Below, in pieces: positions 36,040-46,200 of a DNA stretch of 64,000 nt. Positions within the stretch are counted from its first letter, which is position 1; each line of letters opens with the position of its first letter. A model generated the notes under the pieces. That model made no database searches. It saw only the letters and a program-made list of their open reading frames with translations, and was not told the DNA's origin. Source of the DNA: CAIZQW01 sp942493055 (GTDB lineage: Bacteria; Verrucomicrobiota; Kiritimatiellia; RFP12; UBA1067); NCBI GenBank assembly GCA_942493055.1, contig OW818680.1, positions 4,278,001 to 4,342,000 on the forward strand, given 5' to 3'. Both the position numbers and the translations under genes were made by a program.

Positions 36040-36110
36040 AAAAAGGATAAGTCCCAGCAGTGGGTTGAACAAGGACGCCAAGACGGAGAGACGATAAGAC
36101 TCAAAAGAGA
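36040..36110. repeat. Partial AAGAC dispersed element
   Basis: GAACAAGGACGCCAAGACGG and following AAGAC units match the right half of the element at 31496-31660. Elsewhere in the 35863-36186 gap, CTCCCTCG/CGAGGGGGAG forms a short hairpin near 35974-35997. A TTGACA at 36144-36149 lies 38 bp before the next start codon, but its -10 partner is weak. No gene is seen. Confidence 0.6.
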
Positions 36111-36186
36111 GGGCAGGGGGACGGCACTTCTACAGCAAATCAATTGACAGTCCATAGGGGGACGTGTTACTTTTGAACGCATACTT

Positions 36187-37524
36187 ATGAATAATACTAT
36201 TTTGAGATGCAGGCGGCACTGTGGACGCTATTTTGCAGCAGGGTGTTTTGCACCCGTGCTGATGGCTGGATTGATTTTATCCCTTCCTGGTTTGGTTCTG
36301 GCAGGTGATGACCTCCGTTGGGATTTATCCAAGGACGCCATCTCTCCTGGCCTCTGCACAGGCAAGGTGGAAAAGGTGGACGGCAAGGTGTCGCTGCGGG
36401 ACGGAGCCGCTTTTGCCGTTCCAGCCGAGGCGTTCCCGGATCAGAAGAACTTCACCGTCCAGGTGACGCTCTCTGTCAATGAACTGCCGGGCAAAGCGCA
36501 GTTTACATTTATGAATAAGCAAACCGCAAAGGATGACGGTTTTGATTTCTCGATTATGAATATCCGGGAGACGCCTGGAAATTACTCGATCTATTCCTCC
36601 GTCAACAAGATCCTGATGGAGACCTGGTTGGCGTGCGGCAAAACCTGGCCGGAGATGAATGTCCCCTCCACCTTCACCCTGGCGGTGCGCAACAACATTG
36701 CGACCTTTTACACGGGCGACAAGCCCATCAAGAGCTGCCTCATGGAGATGATCCCCAACTCGGAGCCGATGTGGGTTGGACGTAACAGCGATCCGCGGAC
36801 GAAGGTTCTGCCAGTCACCATCCACGATGTGAAGGTGTATGGTCCGGATTATAAGTTTGTTTCCAAAAGTGAAGAGAACAGCAAACGCAAAACCGTGGGC
36901 GGGAAGGGCTGGGCGCTTAGCGCTCCAAAAACAATTGAGCACCCTGAATGGCCGAAGGTGCTGATCTACGGCGACTCGATTTCAGGCGGATACGGTCCTC
37001 GTTTTGATGCCATACTCGAGAAACACAATGCCTACCTTTTCCATTTTGTCGGCTTCGTAGGGGGGGATGTCCCTGAACAGTCCATCATCAGTGCGGCCAG
37101 CAGCTATAAGTATGACGTGATCGTTTTCAACAACGGCCTGCATTCGCTCAGCTGGACCCCGGAAGCGGTTACCGACGCGGTGGTCATCGAACGCATGCGC
37201 AAACTGACCCGGAGCTTCAAAAAGGGCGCGCCGCAGGCTAAGATGTTCTACTTGTCGACCACACCCCACACGGGCGCACGCCCTGCGCCGGACAAACCCG
37301 TCGCAAGCCTGGGGGACAAGAACGATGTGGTGGTCCGGCTGAACACCCTTTCCGCGCAGGTCATGAAGGACGAAAACATCGAGTGGATTGATGTGTATAC
37401 GATTCTGGCCTCCAAACTGGAGCTTGCGAGCGGCGATAAATTTCACTGGCAGAATCCCGCCTACGAGATCATCAGCCAGGAGGTCGCCACACGCGTGTTG
37501 CCCGTGCTCAGAAACTTTCAGTAA
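36187..37524 (+). CDS. Secreted SGNH/GDSL hydrolase with N-terminal LamG-like domain
   Basis: 445 aa with a signal peptide in the first 38 residues (long basic start, then GLILSLPGLVLAGD). Residues about 40-225 look like a concanavalin/LamG-type beta sandwich. An SGNH hydrolase domain follows: block I LIYGDSISGGYG with nucleophile S264, block III-like VIVFNNGLHSL, and block V DKFHWQNPAY with the Asp-x-x-His dyad shifted slightly. SGNH enzymes here are usually carbohydrate or glycan esterases. It opens a tightly spaced run (32 bp to GH97). Confidence 0.82.
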   Translation: MNNTILRCRRHCGRYFAAGCFAPVLMAGLILSLPGLVLAGDDLRWDLSKDAISPGLCTGKVEKVDGKVSLRDGAAFAVPAEAFPDQKNFTVQVTLSVNELPGKAQFTFMNKQTAKDDGFDFSIMNIRETPGNYSIYSSVNKILMETWLACGKTWPEMNVPSTFTLAVRNNIATFYTGDKPIKSCLMEMIPNSEPMWVGRNSDPRTKVLPVTIHDVKVYGPDYKFVSKSEENSKRKTVGGKGWALSAPKTIEHPEWPKVLIYGDSISGGYGPRFDAILEKHNAYLFHFVGFVGGDVPEQSIISAASSYKYDVIVFNNGLHSLSWTPEAVTDAVVIERMRKLTRSFKKGAPQAKMFYLSTTPHTGARPAPDKPVASLGDKNDVVVRLNTLSAQVMKDENIEWIDVYTILASKLELASGDKFHWQNPAYEIISQEVATRVLPVLRNFQ

Positions 37525-37556
37525 AAGTTAAACCCCACATAGAAGGAATAGATTAC

Positions 37557-39365
37557 ATGAAATTAAGAATACCGATTTGTTTGTTATCGCTCCAAGCGCT
37601 GGTGCTCTTCGGCGGTGAACCCCTGACAACGACGTCTCCGGATGGAAAACTCGAAATCGCCTTTGCCTGCAATGAGAAGGGCCAGCTCAGCTACACCTTC
37701 CGTGCGGACGGCATGGAACTCATTACAACCTCCCGCGCGGGCTATGATAACGGAACGCTGACGGGAACTTCACGCCGTTCTGAAAACGCCCTCTGGAAGC
37801 CGGTATGGGGCAAGCGGGCCGTTGTTCCTGAACAGTATAACGAGTTGACGCTGGACATGAAGACCTATCAGTTCGTTGTCCGGGCCTATAACGACGGTGT
37901 GGCTTTCCGTGCCCTCGGCGCAGGCTCCGAAGCTGTGCAATTCAACTTCGCGGGGGATTATACCGCATGGTATTATAATGGGGAAAATCACAATATCGGG
38001 CCTGAAAAGCTCTCTGCGAACACGGGCAAACGTTTACCTGTCATGACGATCCGGGTGAGTGACGCCTGCTATCTTGCAGTGCACGAGGCCTTCCTGGAAA
38101 AGGGCGAATCCCTTGTGCTGGGGTCCAAAAAAGGGGAGACGTTGTTCTACTCGACCAGCAAGCCGACGGAGTCCTGGAAGGTGATCTTATTCGGCAGATC
38201 GCCAGGCGCGCTCATCGACTCGCACTTGATTGAACTCCTGAATCCTCCCCCTGCGGCCGGCATGGATTTTTCGTGGGTCAAGCCAGCCGTGGCGGTTTGG
38301 GATTGGCGGATCAACGGTGCTAAAATCCCCGGCTTCAACTATCAGATGTCGCTCCCCTCCTGGAAGCGGATGGTGGATTTTGCCGCTGAGAATAAGATCG
38401 GGTACCTGGTGCTTGACGCGGATTGGTATGGCAAGGAACATGAAAAGGAGTCCAATCCGACCGTTGGAGGGTACGCGGGCGATGCGCGGAAACTGATCCA
38501 GTACGCGAAAGAAAAAGGGGTCGGCGTCTGGCTCTACTTAAACGACGTCGGCGGGCGGAATTATCCAATCGCGCTCACCTTGAAGACCTACTCCTCCTGG
38601 GGTGCGGCAGGTGTCAAATACGGCTTCATGAAGGGGAACACTCAGGAAAAGAACGCCTGGACGCAACAGATCACCGCGTTGTGCGCGACAAACAAACTGC
38701 TCTGTGATTTTCACGATGGGCCGGTCCATCCTTACGGGCAGATGCGCACATGGCCGAATGCGGTGACCCGCGAGTTTTGCCATGCACAACTGGATGCGCG
38801 GCGCGTCTTTGAGCCCAAGACCTTTGTGACCTCTGTTTTTGTCAACATGGTGGCAGGTCCTCTGGATATGAATAACGGACTGGCTGATCTGACGCAGGCC
38901 GGACGTGTGGATTGTCCCAAAAAAGTCCCCTCGACGCTGGCTGGCGAAGGTGCCCGGACGCTCATCGTGTTTTCAGGCGCAACGGTTATCCCTGACATTC
39001 CGGAAAATTACCGCAAGCACCCCGAGATCCTGGAGTTCATTGCAGCTCAGCAAATGCCCTGGCAGGAGAGCAAGACGCTCAGCGGCGTGATCGGCGAACA
39101 TATTGTCATGGCGCGGCAGGCTAAAGACGGTGCCTGGCTGGTCGGCGCAGCGACAAACGAAGATCCTCGCGAACTGGATATCCCGCTCGCCTTTCTGGGG
39201 GCTGGCGATTTTGATGCGCTGATCATCCAGGACGGCGCTGACTCGGATTACCGGACGCAGTGCGAAAGCTACAAGGCCTCCAAGCTGGCGGTCAAGGCGA
39301 CGGACACCCTTCACGTCAAACTCGCACCTGGCGGCGGAGCTTGCGTGCTGCTGAAGAAAAAATAA
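37557..39365 (+). CDS. Glycoside hydrolase family 97 (SusB-like)
   Basis: 602 aa; signal peptide MKLRIPICLLSLQALVLFGG; GAAGGAA upstream. The N-terminal beta-supersandwich (TTTSPDGKLEIAF) is followed by the TIM barrel: WDWRINGAKIPGFNY, NKIGYLVLDADWYG, GVGVWLYLND, and the catalytic region LLCDFHDGPVHPYGQ with D384. A NAVTREFCHAQ segment and a C-terminal beta domain (SGATVIPDIPENYRKHPEI) complete the family layout. Family members are alpha-glucosidases (inverting) or alpha-galactosidases (retaining with an Asp nucleophile). The Asp at this position hints at the retaining type, which is inference. The next gene, zwf, starts 4 bp later. Confidence 0.9.
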   Translation: MKLRIPICLLSLQALVLFGGEPLTTTSPDGKLEIAFACNEKGQLSYTFRADGMELITTSRAGYDNGTLTGTSRRSENALWKPVWGKRAVVPEQYNELTLDMKTYQFVVRAYNDGVAFRALGAGSEAVQFNFAGDYTAWYYNGENHNIGPEKLSANTGKRLPVMTIRVSDACYLAVHEAFLEKGESLVLGSKKGETLFYSTSKPTESWKVILFGRSPGALIDSHLIELLNPPPAAGMDFSWVKPAVAVWDWRINGAKIPGFNYQMSLPSWKRMVDFAAENKIGYLVLDADWYGKEHEKESNPTVGGYAGDARKLIQYAKEKGVGVWLYLNDVGGRNYPIALTLKTYSSWGAAGVKYGFMKGNTQEKNAWTQQITALCATNKLLCDFHDGPVHPYGQMRTWPNAVTREFCHAQLDARRVFEPKTFVTSVFVNMVAGPLDMNNGLADLTQAGRVDCPKKVPSTLAGEGARTLIVFSGATVIPDIPENYRKHPEILEFIAAQQMPWQESKTLSGVIGEHIVMARQAKDGAWLVGAATNEDPRELDIPLAFLGAGDFDALIIQDGADSDYRTQCESYKASKLAVKATDTLHVKLAPGGGACVLLKKK

Positions 39366-39369
39366 ACTT

Positions 39370-40839
39370 ATGAGCGAAAAAAATAGTTCCGCACGAGGCA
39401 TCACGGTTGTCATCTTTGGCGCGTCCGGTGACTTGACCCAGCGCAAGCTGATCCCGGCGCTGTTTAACACCTATAAGAAGGATCGTCTTCCAGAGGGTTT
39501 CCGTATCGTCGGGGTCGCTCGCCGGGAGTGGAGCGATGAGCAGTTCCGTGAGCGGCTGTGTGACGGTGTCAAGGAGCAAGAGGGCAGTGCCTTTGATGAA
39601 GGGGCTTGGAACGTTTTTCAGCAATGCGTCCGTTATTTCCGGGGAAACTTAGAGGTCGCCTCAGATTACGGGCTCCTCAAGACCTATCTCGACGGCATCG
39701 AAAAGGGACCTGCTGACCGACTGTATTATTTAGCCACAGCACCGGTTCTTTATGGCCCCGCTTGCGACTATCTGGCTGCCGCTGGCATGAACAGCGAGAA
39801 GGAGGGCAAGCGGCGCATCGTGATTGAAAAACCTTTTGGGACGGATCTGGCCTCTGCGCAGGCGCTGAACGAACAGGTGCATGCCGCGTTCAAGGAGGAG
39901 CAGGTTTATCGCATCGATCACTACCTGGGCAAGGACACAGCCCAGAATATTCTCTTCCTCCGCTTTGCCAATACCCTTTTCGAACCGCTCTGGAACCGGC
40001 ACTATGTGTCGAATGTCCAGATCACCGTGGCGGAGAAGGTCGATGTGGGCAGCCGTGCCGGTTATTACGATCAGGCAGGGGTGTTGCGCGACATGTTCCA
40101 GAATCATCTGCTTCAATTGCTGACCCTCGCGACGATGGAACCGCCGGTCTCTCTCGATGCCGACGCGATCCGCAATGAGAAGGCGAAAGTGCTCGGGACA
40201 ATCCGGCCAATCCTCCTGAGCGACACGGCGAGGGGCCAGTATGAGGGGTACACCTCCAGTGCGGGTGTCGCGCCTGACTCGCACACCCCGACCTTCGCCG
40301 CGCTTAAGCTCTACATCGACAACTGGCGGTGGAAGGGGGTGCCCTTCTATCTTCGCTCCGGCAAGGCCATGGCCAACAAGAGCAGTTATATCATCGTGGA
40401 GTTCCAGCCGCCGCCGGATGTGATGTTCAATCTTGCGAAGAACGAAAACTTCCGCCCCAATATGCTCTCGATCTGTATCCAGCCGAATGAGGGCATCCAT
40501 TTCCGCTTTGAGACCAAAGTGCCGGACACCGTCAACCAGTCCCACTCGGTCAACATGGACTTCGACTATCCGAAAGCCTTTAGTGGACTCGCATTGCCGG
40601 ATGCCTACGAGCGGCTGCTCCTGGACGCGATCAAGGGGGATGCCTCGCTCTTTACCCGCAGCGACAATATCGAAGGCGCCTGGCGGCTGATCGACCCGAT
40701 CCTGAAGGGCTGGGCGTCCTCTCCAGACGCTCCTCCCCTGGCTGCCTATCCGCGCGACAGTTGGGGCCCTGCCTCAGCTGACGAGCTCCTGGCACGCGAA
40801 CAGCATACCTGGCAGATGGGCTGTTTGTGCTGTGTTTAA
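39370..40839 (+). CDS. zwf: Glucose-6-phosphate 1-dehydrogenase
   Basis: 489 aa, a normal full length. Catalyses NAD(P)-dependent oxidation of glucose 6-phosphate to 6-phosphogluconolactone in the cytoplasm. The nucleotide-binding motif is FGASGDLTQRKL (residues 16-27), the active-site signature RIDHYLGK spans residues 181-188 with H184, and MFQNHLLQL carries the second conserved His. It sits 4 bp after the GH97 gene, so hexose released outside and its entry into the pentose phosphate pathway may be expressed together. The next gene begins 31 bp after its stop; the longer frame of that gene would overlap by 8 bp. Confidence 0.96.
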   Translation: MSEKNSSARGITVVIFGASGDLTQRKLIPALFNTYKKDRLPEGFRIVGVARREWSDEQFRERLCDGVKEQEGSAFDEGAWNVFQQCVRYFRGNLEVASDYGLLKTYLDGIEKGPADRLYYLATAPVLYGPACDYLAAAGMNSEKEGKRRIVIEKPFGTDLASAQALNEQVHAAFKEEQVYRIDHYLGKDTAQNILFLRFANTLFEPLWNRHYVSNVQITVAEKVDVGSRAGYYDQAGVLRDMFQNHLLQLLTLATMEPPVSLDADAIRNEKAKVLGTIRPILLSDTARGQYEGYTSSAGVAPDSHTPTFAALKLYIDNWRWKGVPFYLRSGKAMANKSSYIIVEFQPPPDVMFNLAKNENFRPNMLSICIQPNEGIHFRFETKVPDTVNQSHSVNMDFDYPKAFSGLALPDAYERLLLDAIKGDASLFTRSDNIEGAWRLIDPILKGWASSPDAPPLAAYPRDSWGPASADELLAREQHTWQMGCLCCV

Positions 40840-40870
40840 GTCAGTTAATCCAACGAAAGGCAGGAAATCT

Positions 40871-43258
40871 ATGGTTAAGATATCTTTTGTGCTGCGGGCA
40901 ATCGTCGCGCTTCTTGTTGCTACGAATACTCTTGCAATGGAACAGGCGAAATGGATCCCCATGGGCGGGACAGCACCGGCGATGGTGACGAATGTGGAGG
41001 GGCAGGCTGTCTGGCAATTGCCCTGCAACTTTGCCGGGACGACCCTTGAACGGGCGTCGTGGGATCAAGCCGTCAAACTCGACTTTTCGACATGCCGTGG
41101 CGTGCAGTTCAAAATCTTCTGCCGGGACACAGACCCGATCGCGCATTGCAGCCTCTATTTACAAAGCGGCAATGGCTGGTATCACGCCACCTTTTATCCG
41201 GAGGCGACCAACGCGTGGAACCTGATCACCCTTGAGAAGTCCGCAATGAGGACCGAGGGCGAGCCAGCAGGGTGGGGGCAGATCAAGACGATCCGCATGT
41301 CGGCGTGGCGAGGAAGGGACACGGATACAGCGCTCTTGCTCGGTGACATTGCGCCTATTGATGCACTGGGCTGCGATGCTGTGGTGGCGATTGTGCGGGC
41401 GGAGTCGATTGCACAGCACAATCCTGAAGAGGCCCAGGGCGTGATGCAGTATGCAGAGGCTGTGGCGCAGGCGTTGCGGGCGCTGGACATCGGCACTGCA
41501 ATGATCAGTGATCTGGAGGTGACAGCCGAGCAATTGAAGTCGGCGAAGCTTGTCGTGTTGCCGCACAACCCGTCCATGCCTGACCGCGTGGTCAACGAAC
41601 TCGTGAAATATACCGAGGCAGGCGGTAAGCTTCTCGTGTTCTATTCCGTTCCTGACAAGCTGCGGAAGGTGTTGAACGTTGAAGGCGGACAGCATGTGCG
41701 CGAGTCGTATCCCGGCTATTTCTCGTCGATGCGTTTTGGTGGCAGCGATCTGCCTGGCGCACCTGCGCTCGTGAAGCAACAATCGTGGAACATCAACGCC
41801 ATCAAACCTGTTCCGGGCGTGAGCCACGTCTTTGCGGAGTGGCTTGACGACAAGGGCAAAGCAACCGGACACGCTGCCATCGTGGGTTCGACGAACGGCT
41901 TGGTGATGACCCATGTGTTGCTCTCTGATGACCTCGCGAATAAGCAGCGCATGTTGTTATCGATGGTCGGCTACCTTGTGCCGGAAGTCTGGCAGCGCGC
42001 CGTGGATGCCAGCCTTGCGCGCATCGGGACGCTGGCTGGCTACAAAAGCTTTGACGAGGCTGTCGCGAAGATCACGGCATTGGGGCGTGGCAAGCAGCGT
42101 GTGTTGAGCGCAATCGCCGAGGCTAAACAATTGCGCGGTTCAGCACTCAAGTTGGCCGCACGGCGGAAATACTCCGAGGCAATTGATCAGGCTGGGGTTG
42201 CGAGCCAGCGGATGAAAGAGGCGTTCTGCTTGGCGCAACCCTCCGAGGCAGGCGAGTTTCGGGCGTTCTGGTGTCACAACGCAATGGGTGTCTCGGGCAT
42301 GGCGTGGGACGAGGCGGTCAAACGGTTGGCGGACAATGGCTTCACAGCTATCCTGCCGAACATGCTCTGGGGCGGTATGGCGCATTACGACAGTCAGGTG
42401 TTGCCCGTGGTCTCTGCAGAGAAGGGCGACCAGATCGCATTGTGTCTTGCCGCGTGCAAGAAATACAATATCGAGATGCACGTCTGGAAGGTGAACTGGA
42501 ATCTCGGACATGCTGTGCCAACTGCGTTTCTCGAAAAGATGCGGAGCGCGGGGCGGTTGCAGATGAGTTCGCGCAGCAAGGAGGAGCCGTGGCTGTGTCC
42601 GTCCCATCCTGACAATCAAAAGCTGGAGATTGATGCGATGGTCGAGGTTGCTCGCAAATACGATGTCACAGGCATCCACTTCGATTACATCCGGTATCCG
42701 GATAACGACCACTGTTTCTGCGCGGGGTGCAAGGAGCGGTTCCAGAGCGCAGCGCATGTGACGCTTCAGAGCTGGCCCGGGGATGTGCAGGGCAAAGGAC
42801 CTTTGCGTCAGCAATGGCTTGAATGGCGCAGGTCGAACATCACGGCTGTGGTCAAGGCTGTGAGCGAGCAGGCGCGGGCCCTTAAGCCGAAGATCAAGAT
42901 CTCTGCTGCAGTCTTCCGGAATTGGACCTCTGACCGCGACAGCGTCGGTCAGGACTGGAAAGTATGGTGTGAAAAAGGGTGGCTGGATTTTGTCTGTCCC
43001 ATGGACTACACGGAGAGCAACCGCAGCTTTGAGAACATGGTCTCCCAGCAGGTGCAGTGGGTTGGAAAGGCGCGCTGCTATCCGGGCATCGGCGTCAGCG
43101 CCTCGTCCTCGCAATTTGGCATCGACCAGTTGATTGAACAGATCGCCATCACGCGTCGCTACCAGACGCACGGCTTCACCATCTTCAACTACGGCGTCAC
43201 TGAAAGCCGCGACCTGCTGCCGCTGCTCGGTCTTGGCGCGACCGCGCCGAAGAAATAA
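40871..43258 (+). CDS. Secreted GHL10-family (glycosyl hydrolase-like 10) protein
   Basis: 795 aa from ATG 40871 (AGGAAATCT upstream), signal peptide MVKISFVLRAIVALLVATNTLA. The N-terminal half has a beta-sandwich-like region and a flavodoxin-like part (LVVLPHNPSMPDRVVNEL). From about residue 459 comes the GHL10/YngK barrel: FRAFWCHNAMGVSGMAWDEAV, MHVWKVNWNLGH, VTGIHFDYIRYPDN, then CAGCKERFQ, a cysteine pair often present in this family. Members are thought to act on peptidoglycan or glycans. It ends at 43258, and the next gene likely starts 30 bp later. Confidence 0.85.
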   Translation: MVKISFVLRAIVALLVATNTLAMEQAKWIPMGGTAPAMVTNVEGQAVWQLPCNFAGTTLERASWDQAVKLDFSTCRGVQFKIFCRDTDPIAHCSLYLQSGNGWYHATFYPEATNAWNLITLEKSAMRTEGEPAGWGQIKTIRMSAWRGRDTDTALLLGDIAPIDALGCDAVVAIVRAESIAQHNPEEAQGVMQYAEAVAQALRALDIGTAMISDLEVTAEQLKSAKLVVLPHNPSMPDRVVNELVKYTEAGGKLLVFYSVPDKLRKVLNVEGGQHVRESYPGYFSSMRFGGSDLPGAPALVKQQSWNINAIKPVPGVSHVFAEWLDDKGKATGHAAIVGSTNGLVMTHVLLSDDLANKQRMLLSMVGYLVPEVWQRAVDASLARIGTLAGYKSFDEAVAKITALGRGKQRVLSAIAEAKQLRGSALKLAARRKYSEAIDQAGVASQRMKEAFCLAQPSEAGEFRAFWCHNAMGVSGMAWDEAVKRLADNGFTAILPNMLWGGMAHYDSQVLPVVSAEKGDQIALCLAACKKYNIEMHVWKVNWNLGHAVPTAFLEKMRSAGRLQMSSRSKEEPWLCPSHPDNQKLEIDAMVEVARKYDVTGIHFDYIRYPDNDHCFCAGCKERFQSAAHVTLQSWPGDVQGKGPLRQQWLEWRRSNITAVVKAVSEQARALKPKIKISAAVFRNWTSDRDSVGQDWKVWCEKGWLDFVCPMDYTESNRSFENMVSQQVQWVGKARCYPGIGVSASSSQFGIDQLIEQIAITRRYQTHGFTIFNYGVTESRDLLPLLGLGATAPKK

Positions 43259-43288
43259 ATGATATCATTTCCCGTTGGCAACCCATTC

Positions 43289-46200
43289 ATGAAAACTATG
43301 AAGCTGTTCTCTCGCATTTGTCTCGTGACCCTGACTGCGCCCTTGGGGTTGCTGGCTCAGGCTTTCTCTGATCAGCCGCAACGCGAAATCATATCAGGAC
43401 TAAAACCCTTCGAAGCCAATCGTTTCGACTTTCCGCCCACAAGCGCCAAGTTTGTGAGACTGGATGTCGTTGGTGCGGAGGGACAGCCCTGCATTGACGA
43501 GTTTGAAATATATGGCCTGGCATCGGATAAGAACCTCGCGCTTGCCAGCAACGGTGCCAAGGTCACAGCCTCTTCGTGTCTGCCTGGCTATCCGGACCGC
43601 CATCGCATTGAGTTCCTGAACGACGGACGCTATGGCAATGAGCATAGTTGGATCCCTGCCGAGGCGACAGCCTGGGTCACCATCGAGTTGCCAGTGGCGA
43701 CGACGGTGTCCCATATTGTCTTGTCCCGAGACCGCGAACGGAAGTTGTCCGACCGCCTTCTCTCGTCCTTCACGATCAAGACTTCTTTAGATGGGCAGAA
43801 CTGGACGACCCTGAAGCAGGTCAGGGTTCTCAACGCCAGCTCTGCCATGAACGGGCTATTGCTGACCTTTGACCCCAAGGCCATCCGTAACGCGGTTAAG
43901 TCTATGGCTGTCAGGCATCCGGGATTCAAGCTGCCGGAGCAGTTTGAAAAGAGGCTCTCCGCTTATGAACATGCGCTGCCGGCCGTGTTGGACGGGCTCG
44001 CGAATGAGCCCACGTCAGAGCCCTTCAGGATTGCCTCGCAAAAGAGTGCCGCGATGCAGGCGTTTCAACGGGACGTGTTGCTGTCCAATCCGGATATCGA
44101 CTTTGACCGCATCCTGGCCATCAAGCGCCGCCAGGCGCCGGCGTCACTTGTCAAGGGCGGTTATCACAACAACCTTGGACTCCCGGTTAATTTCTGCGGC
44201 AACTCCTGCATCAATCCAATCGGCTGGGACAATGAGATCGCGACCCTCTCACTCCGGAGCGGTCAGTGGAAAACAGTCTTTCGTCCGTCCACGCCTGCCA
44301 TTGTTTCGGAATTTGACCTCCACTTTAATGCGAAGACGATGCTCTTTGCCTCAGCCGGCGCTGATAACCGCTGGCAGATATTTGAGATTCAAGCCGATGG
44401 TTCCGGGCTGCGTCAGGTGAGCACAGGAGCATTGGGCGATGTCGACAACTATGACCCGATGTACCTGCCGGACGGACGGATCATCTTCAACTCCTCGGCC
44501 TCCTTTGCGGGCGTCCCCTGTTTCGGAGGGACTGACTATGTCGCCAATCTGCACCTCATGAATGCCGACGGAACCTATGTGCGTCGCCTCACGTATGAGC
44601 AGGACAATGACTGGCATCCCACGATGCTGCCCAACGGCCGCGTCCTCTATCTGCGCTGGGAGTACACGGATACCGCCCACTATTTCTCGCGCATCCTTAT
44701 GCAGATGAATCCGGACGGCACCGGGCAGACTGCGCTCTACGGCTCCAATTCGTATTGGCCGAACACGATGTTCTTCCCGAAGCCGCTGCCCGGTTCCTCC
44801 TCCAAGTTTGTCGCTGTCGTCTCCGGACATCACGGCACGTGTCGGGCAGGGGAGCTCTTCCTCTTTGATGCGGCCAAGGGTCAGCAAGAGACCAACGGCG
44901 TCCTCCAGCGGCTTGCCCCTGCACTGGCCACGCCTTCGACCATGGGGCAGATCAAAGATTATCTGGTGGATGCCAGCTGGCCCAAGTTCCTTCACCCGTA
45001 TCCGATCAGCGACCAAGCGTTTCTGGTGTCGTGCCAGCTTTCGTCGAAGAGCCCGTGGGGCATTTATCTGATTGATATTTTCAACAATCTGACGCTGATC
45101 GCCGAGGATCAGGAGCTGTCGCTCTTCGAGCCAGTACCGCTCAAGCCGAGGCCGCTACCGCCTGTGATTCCCGACAAGGTAAATCTGAAGCGCAATGATG
45201 CCTCGGTCTCCATCCAGAACATCTATGAAGGCCCCGGACTCCGTAATGTGCCGCGCGGGTCAGTCAAGGCGCTCCGCGTCTATCAGTACGAATACGCCTA
45301 TCGCGACATGGGTGGCCATTACCGGGTCGGCATGGAGGGTCCCTGGGATGTCCGCCGCCTGCTCGGAACCGTGCCTGTCCTGGCTGACGGCTCAGCCTCG
45401 TTCAACATCCCTGCCAACACTCCTGTAGCACTTCAGCCTCTTGATGCGGAGGGCAAGGCGCTCCAGCTCATGCGCTCCTGGTTTGTGGGCATGCCAGGCG
45501 AAAAGGTCAGTTGCGTGGGTTGTCATGAATCGCAGAAACAGGTGCTCCAGCCCGTCAAGACGCTCGCCTTGGCCCATGAGCCTGTCGATATTACCCCGTG
45601 GCATGGACCGGTGCGCGGCTTCTCGTTCCTTCGCGAGGTGCAGCCCGTATTGAACCGCTACTGCGTATCGTGTCATGACGGGTCGAAGCCGGGGCGGCCG
45701 GATCTCAAGAACACCGAGATTGTGGGAAAAGACGGGCAGCTCGCCGGCTTCGCCCAATCCTACATGGCGCTGCATCCTTATGTCCGGAGGAACGGTCCCG
45801 AGGGTGTCTACTATCTGCTGACACCGCTGGAGTTCCATGCCGATACGTCTGAACTCGTTCAGATGCTGCGCAAGGGGCACCACGGCGTCAAGCTCGAACC
45901 CGAGGCATGGGATAGGCTCATCACCTGGATCGACCTCAATGTCCCGTGCCATGGCGCCTGGTCCGAAACGCAGCGCATCCCCGGCAACTTCGTCCAGCGT
46001 CGCAAGGAGCTGAAAAAGCAGTATGCCGGTGTCGACGAGGATGTCGAAGCCATCGTGTTCGGCGATAAGTATGACGAGACGCCTGTCATTCCGAAGCAGC
46101 TGATTGATGGCCCTTACCTGAACGTTACAGCAAAAGGCTGGCCCATGGCTGCTGACGTGGCGAGCAAGAAGCAGGAGTCTCTCGGAGCGACGACCTTGAA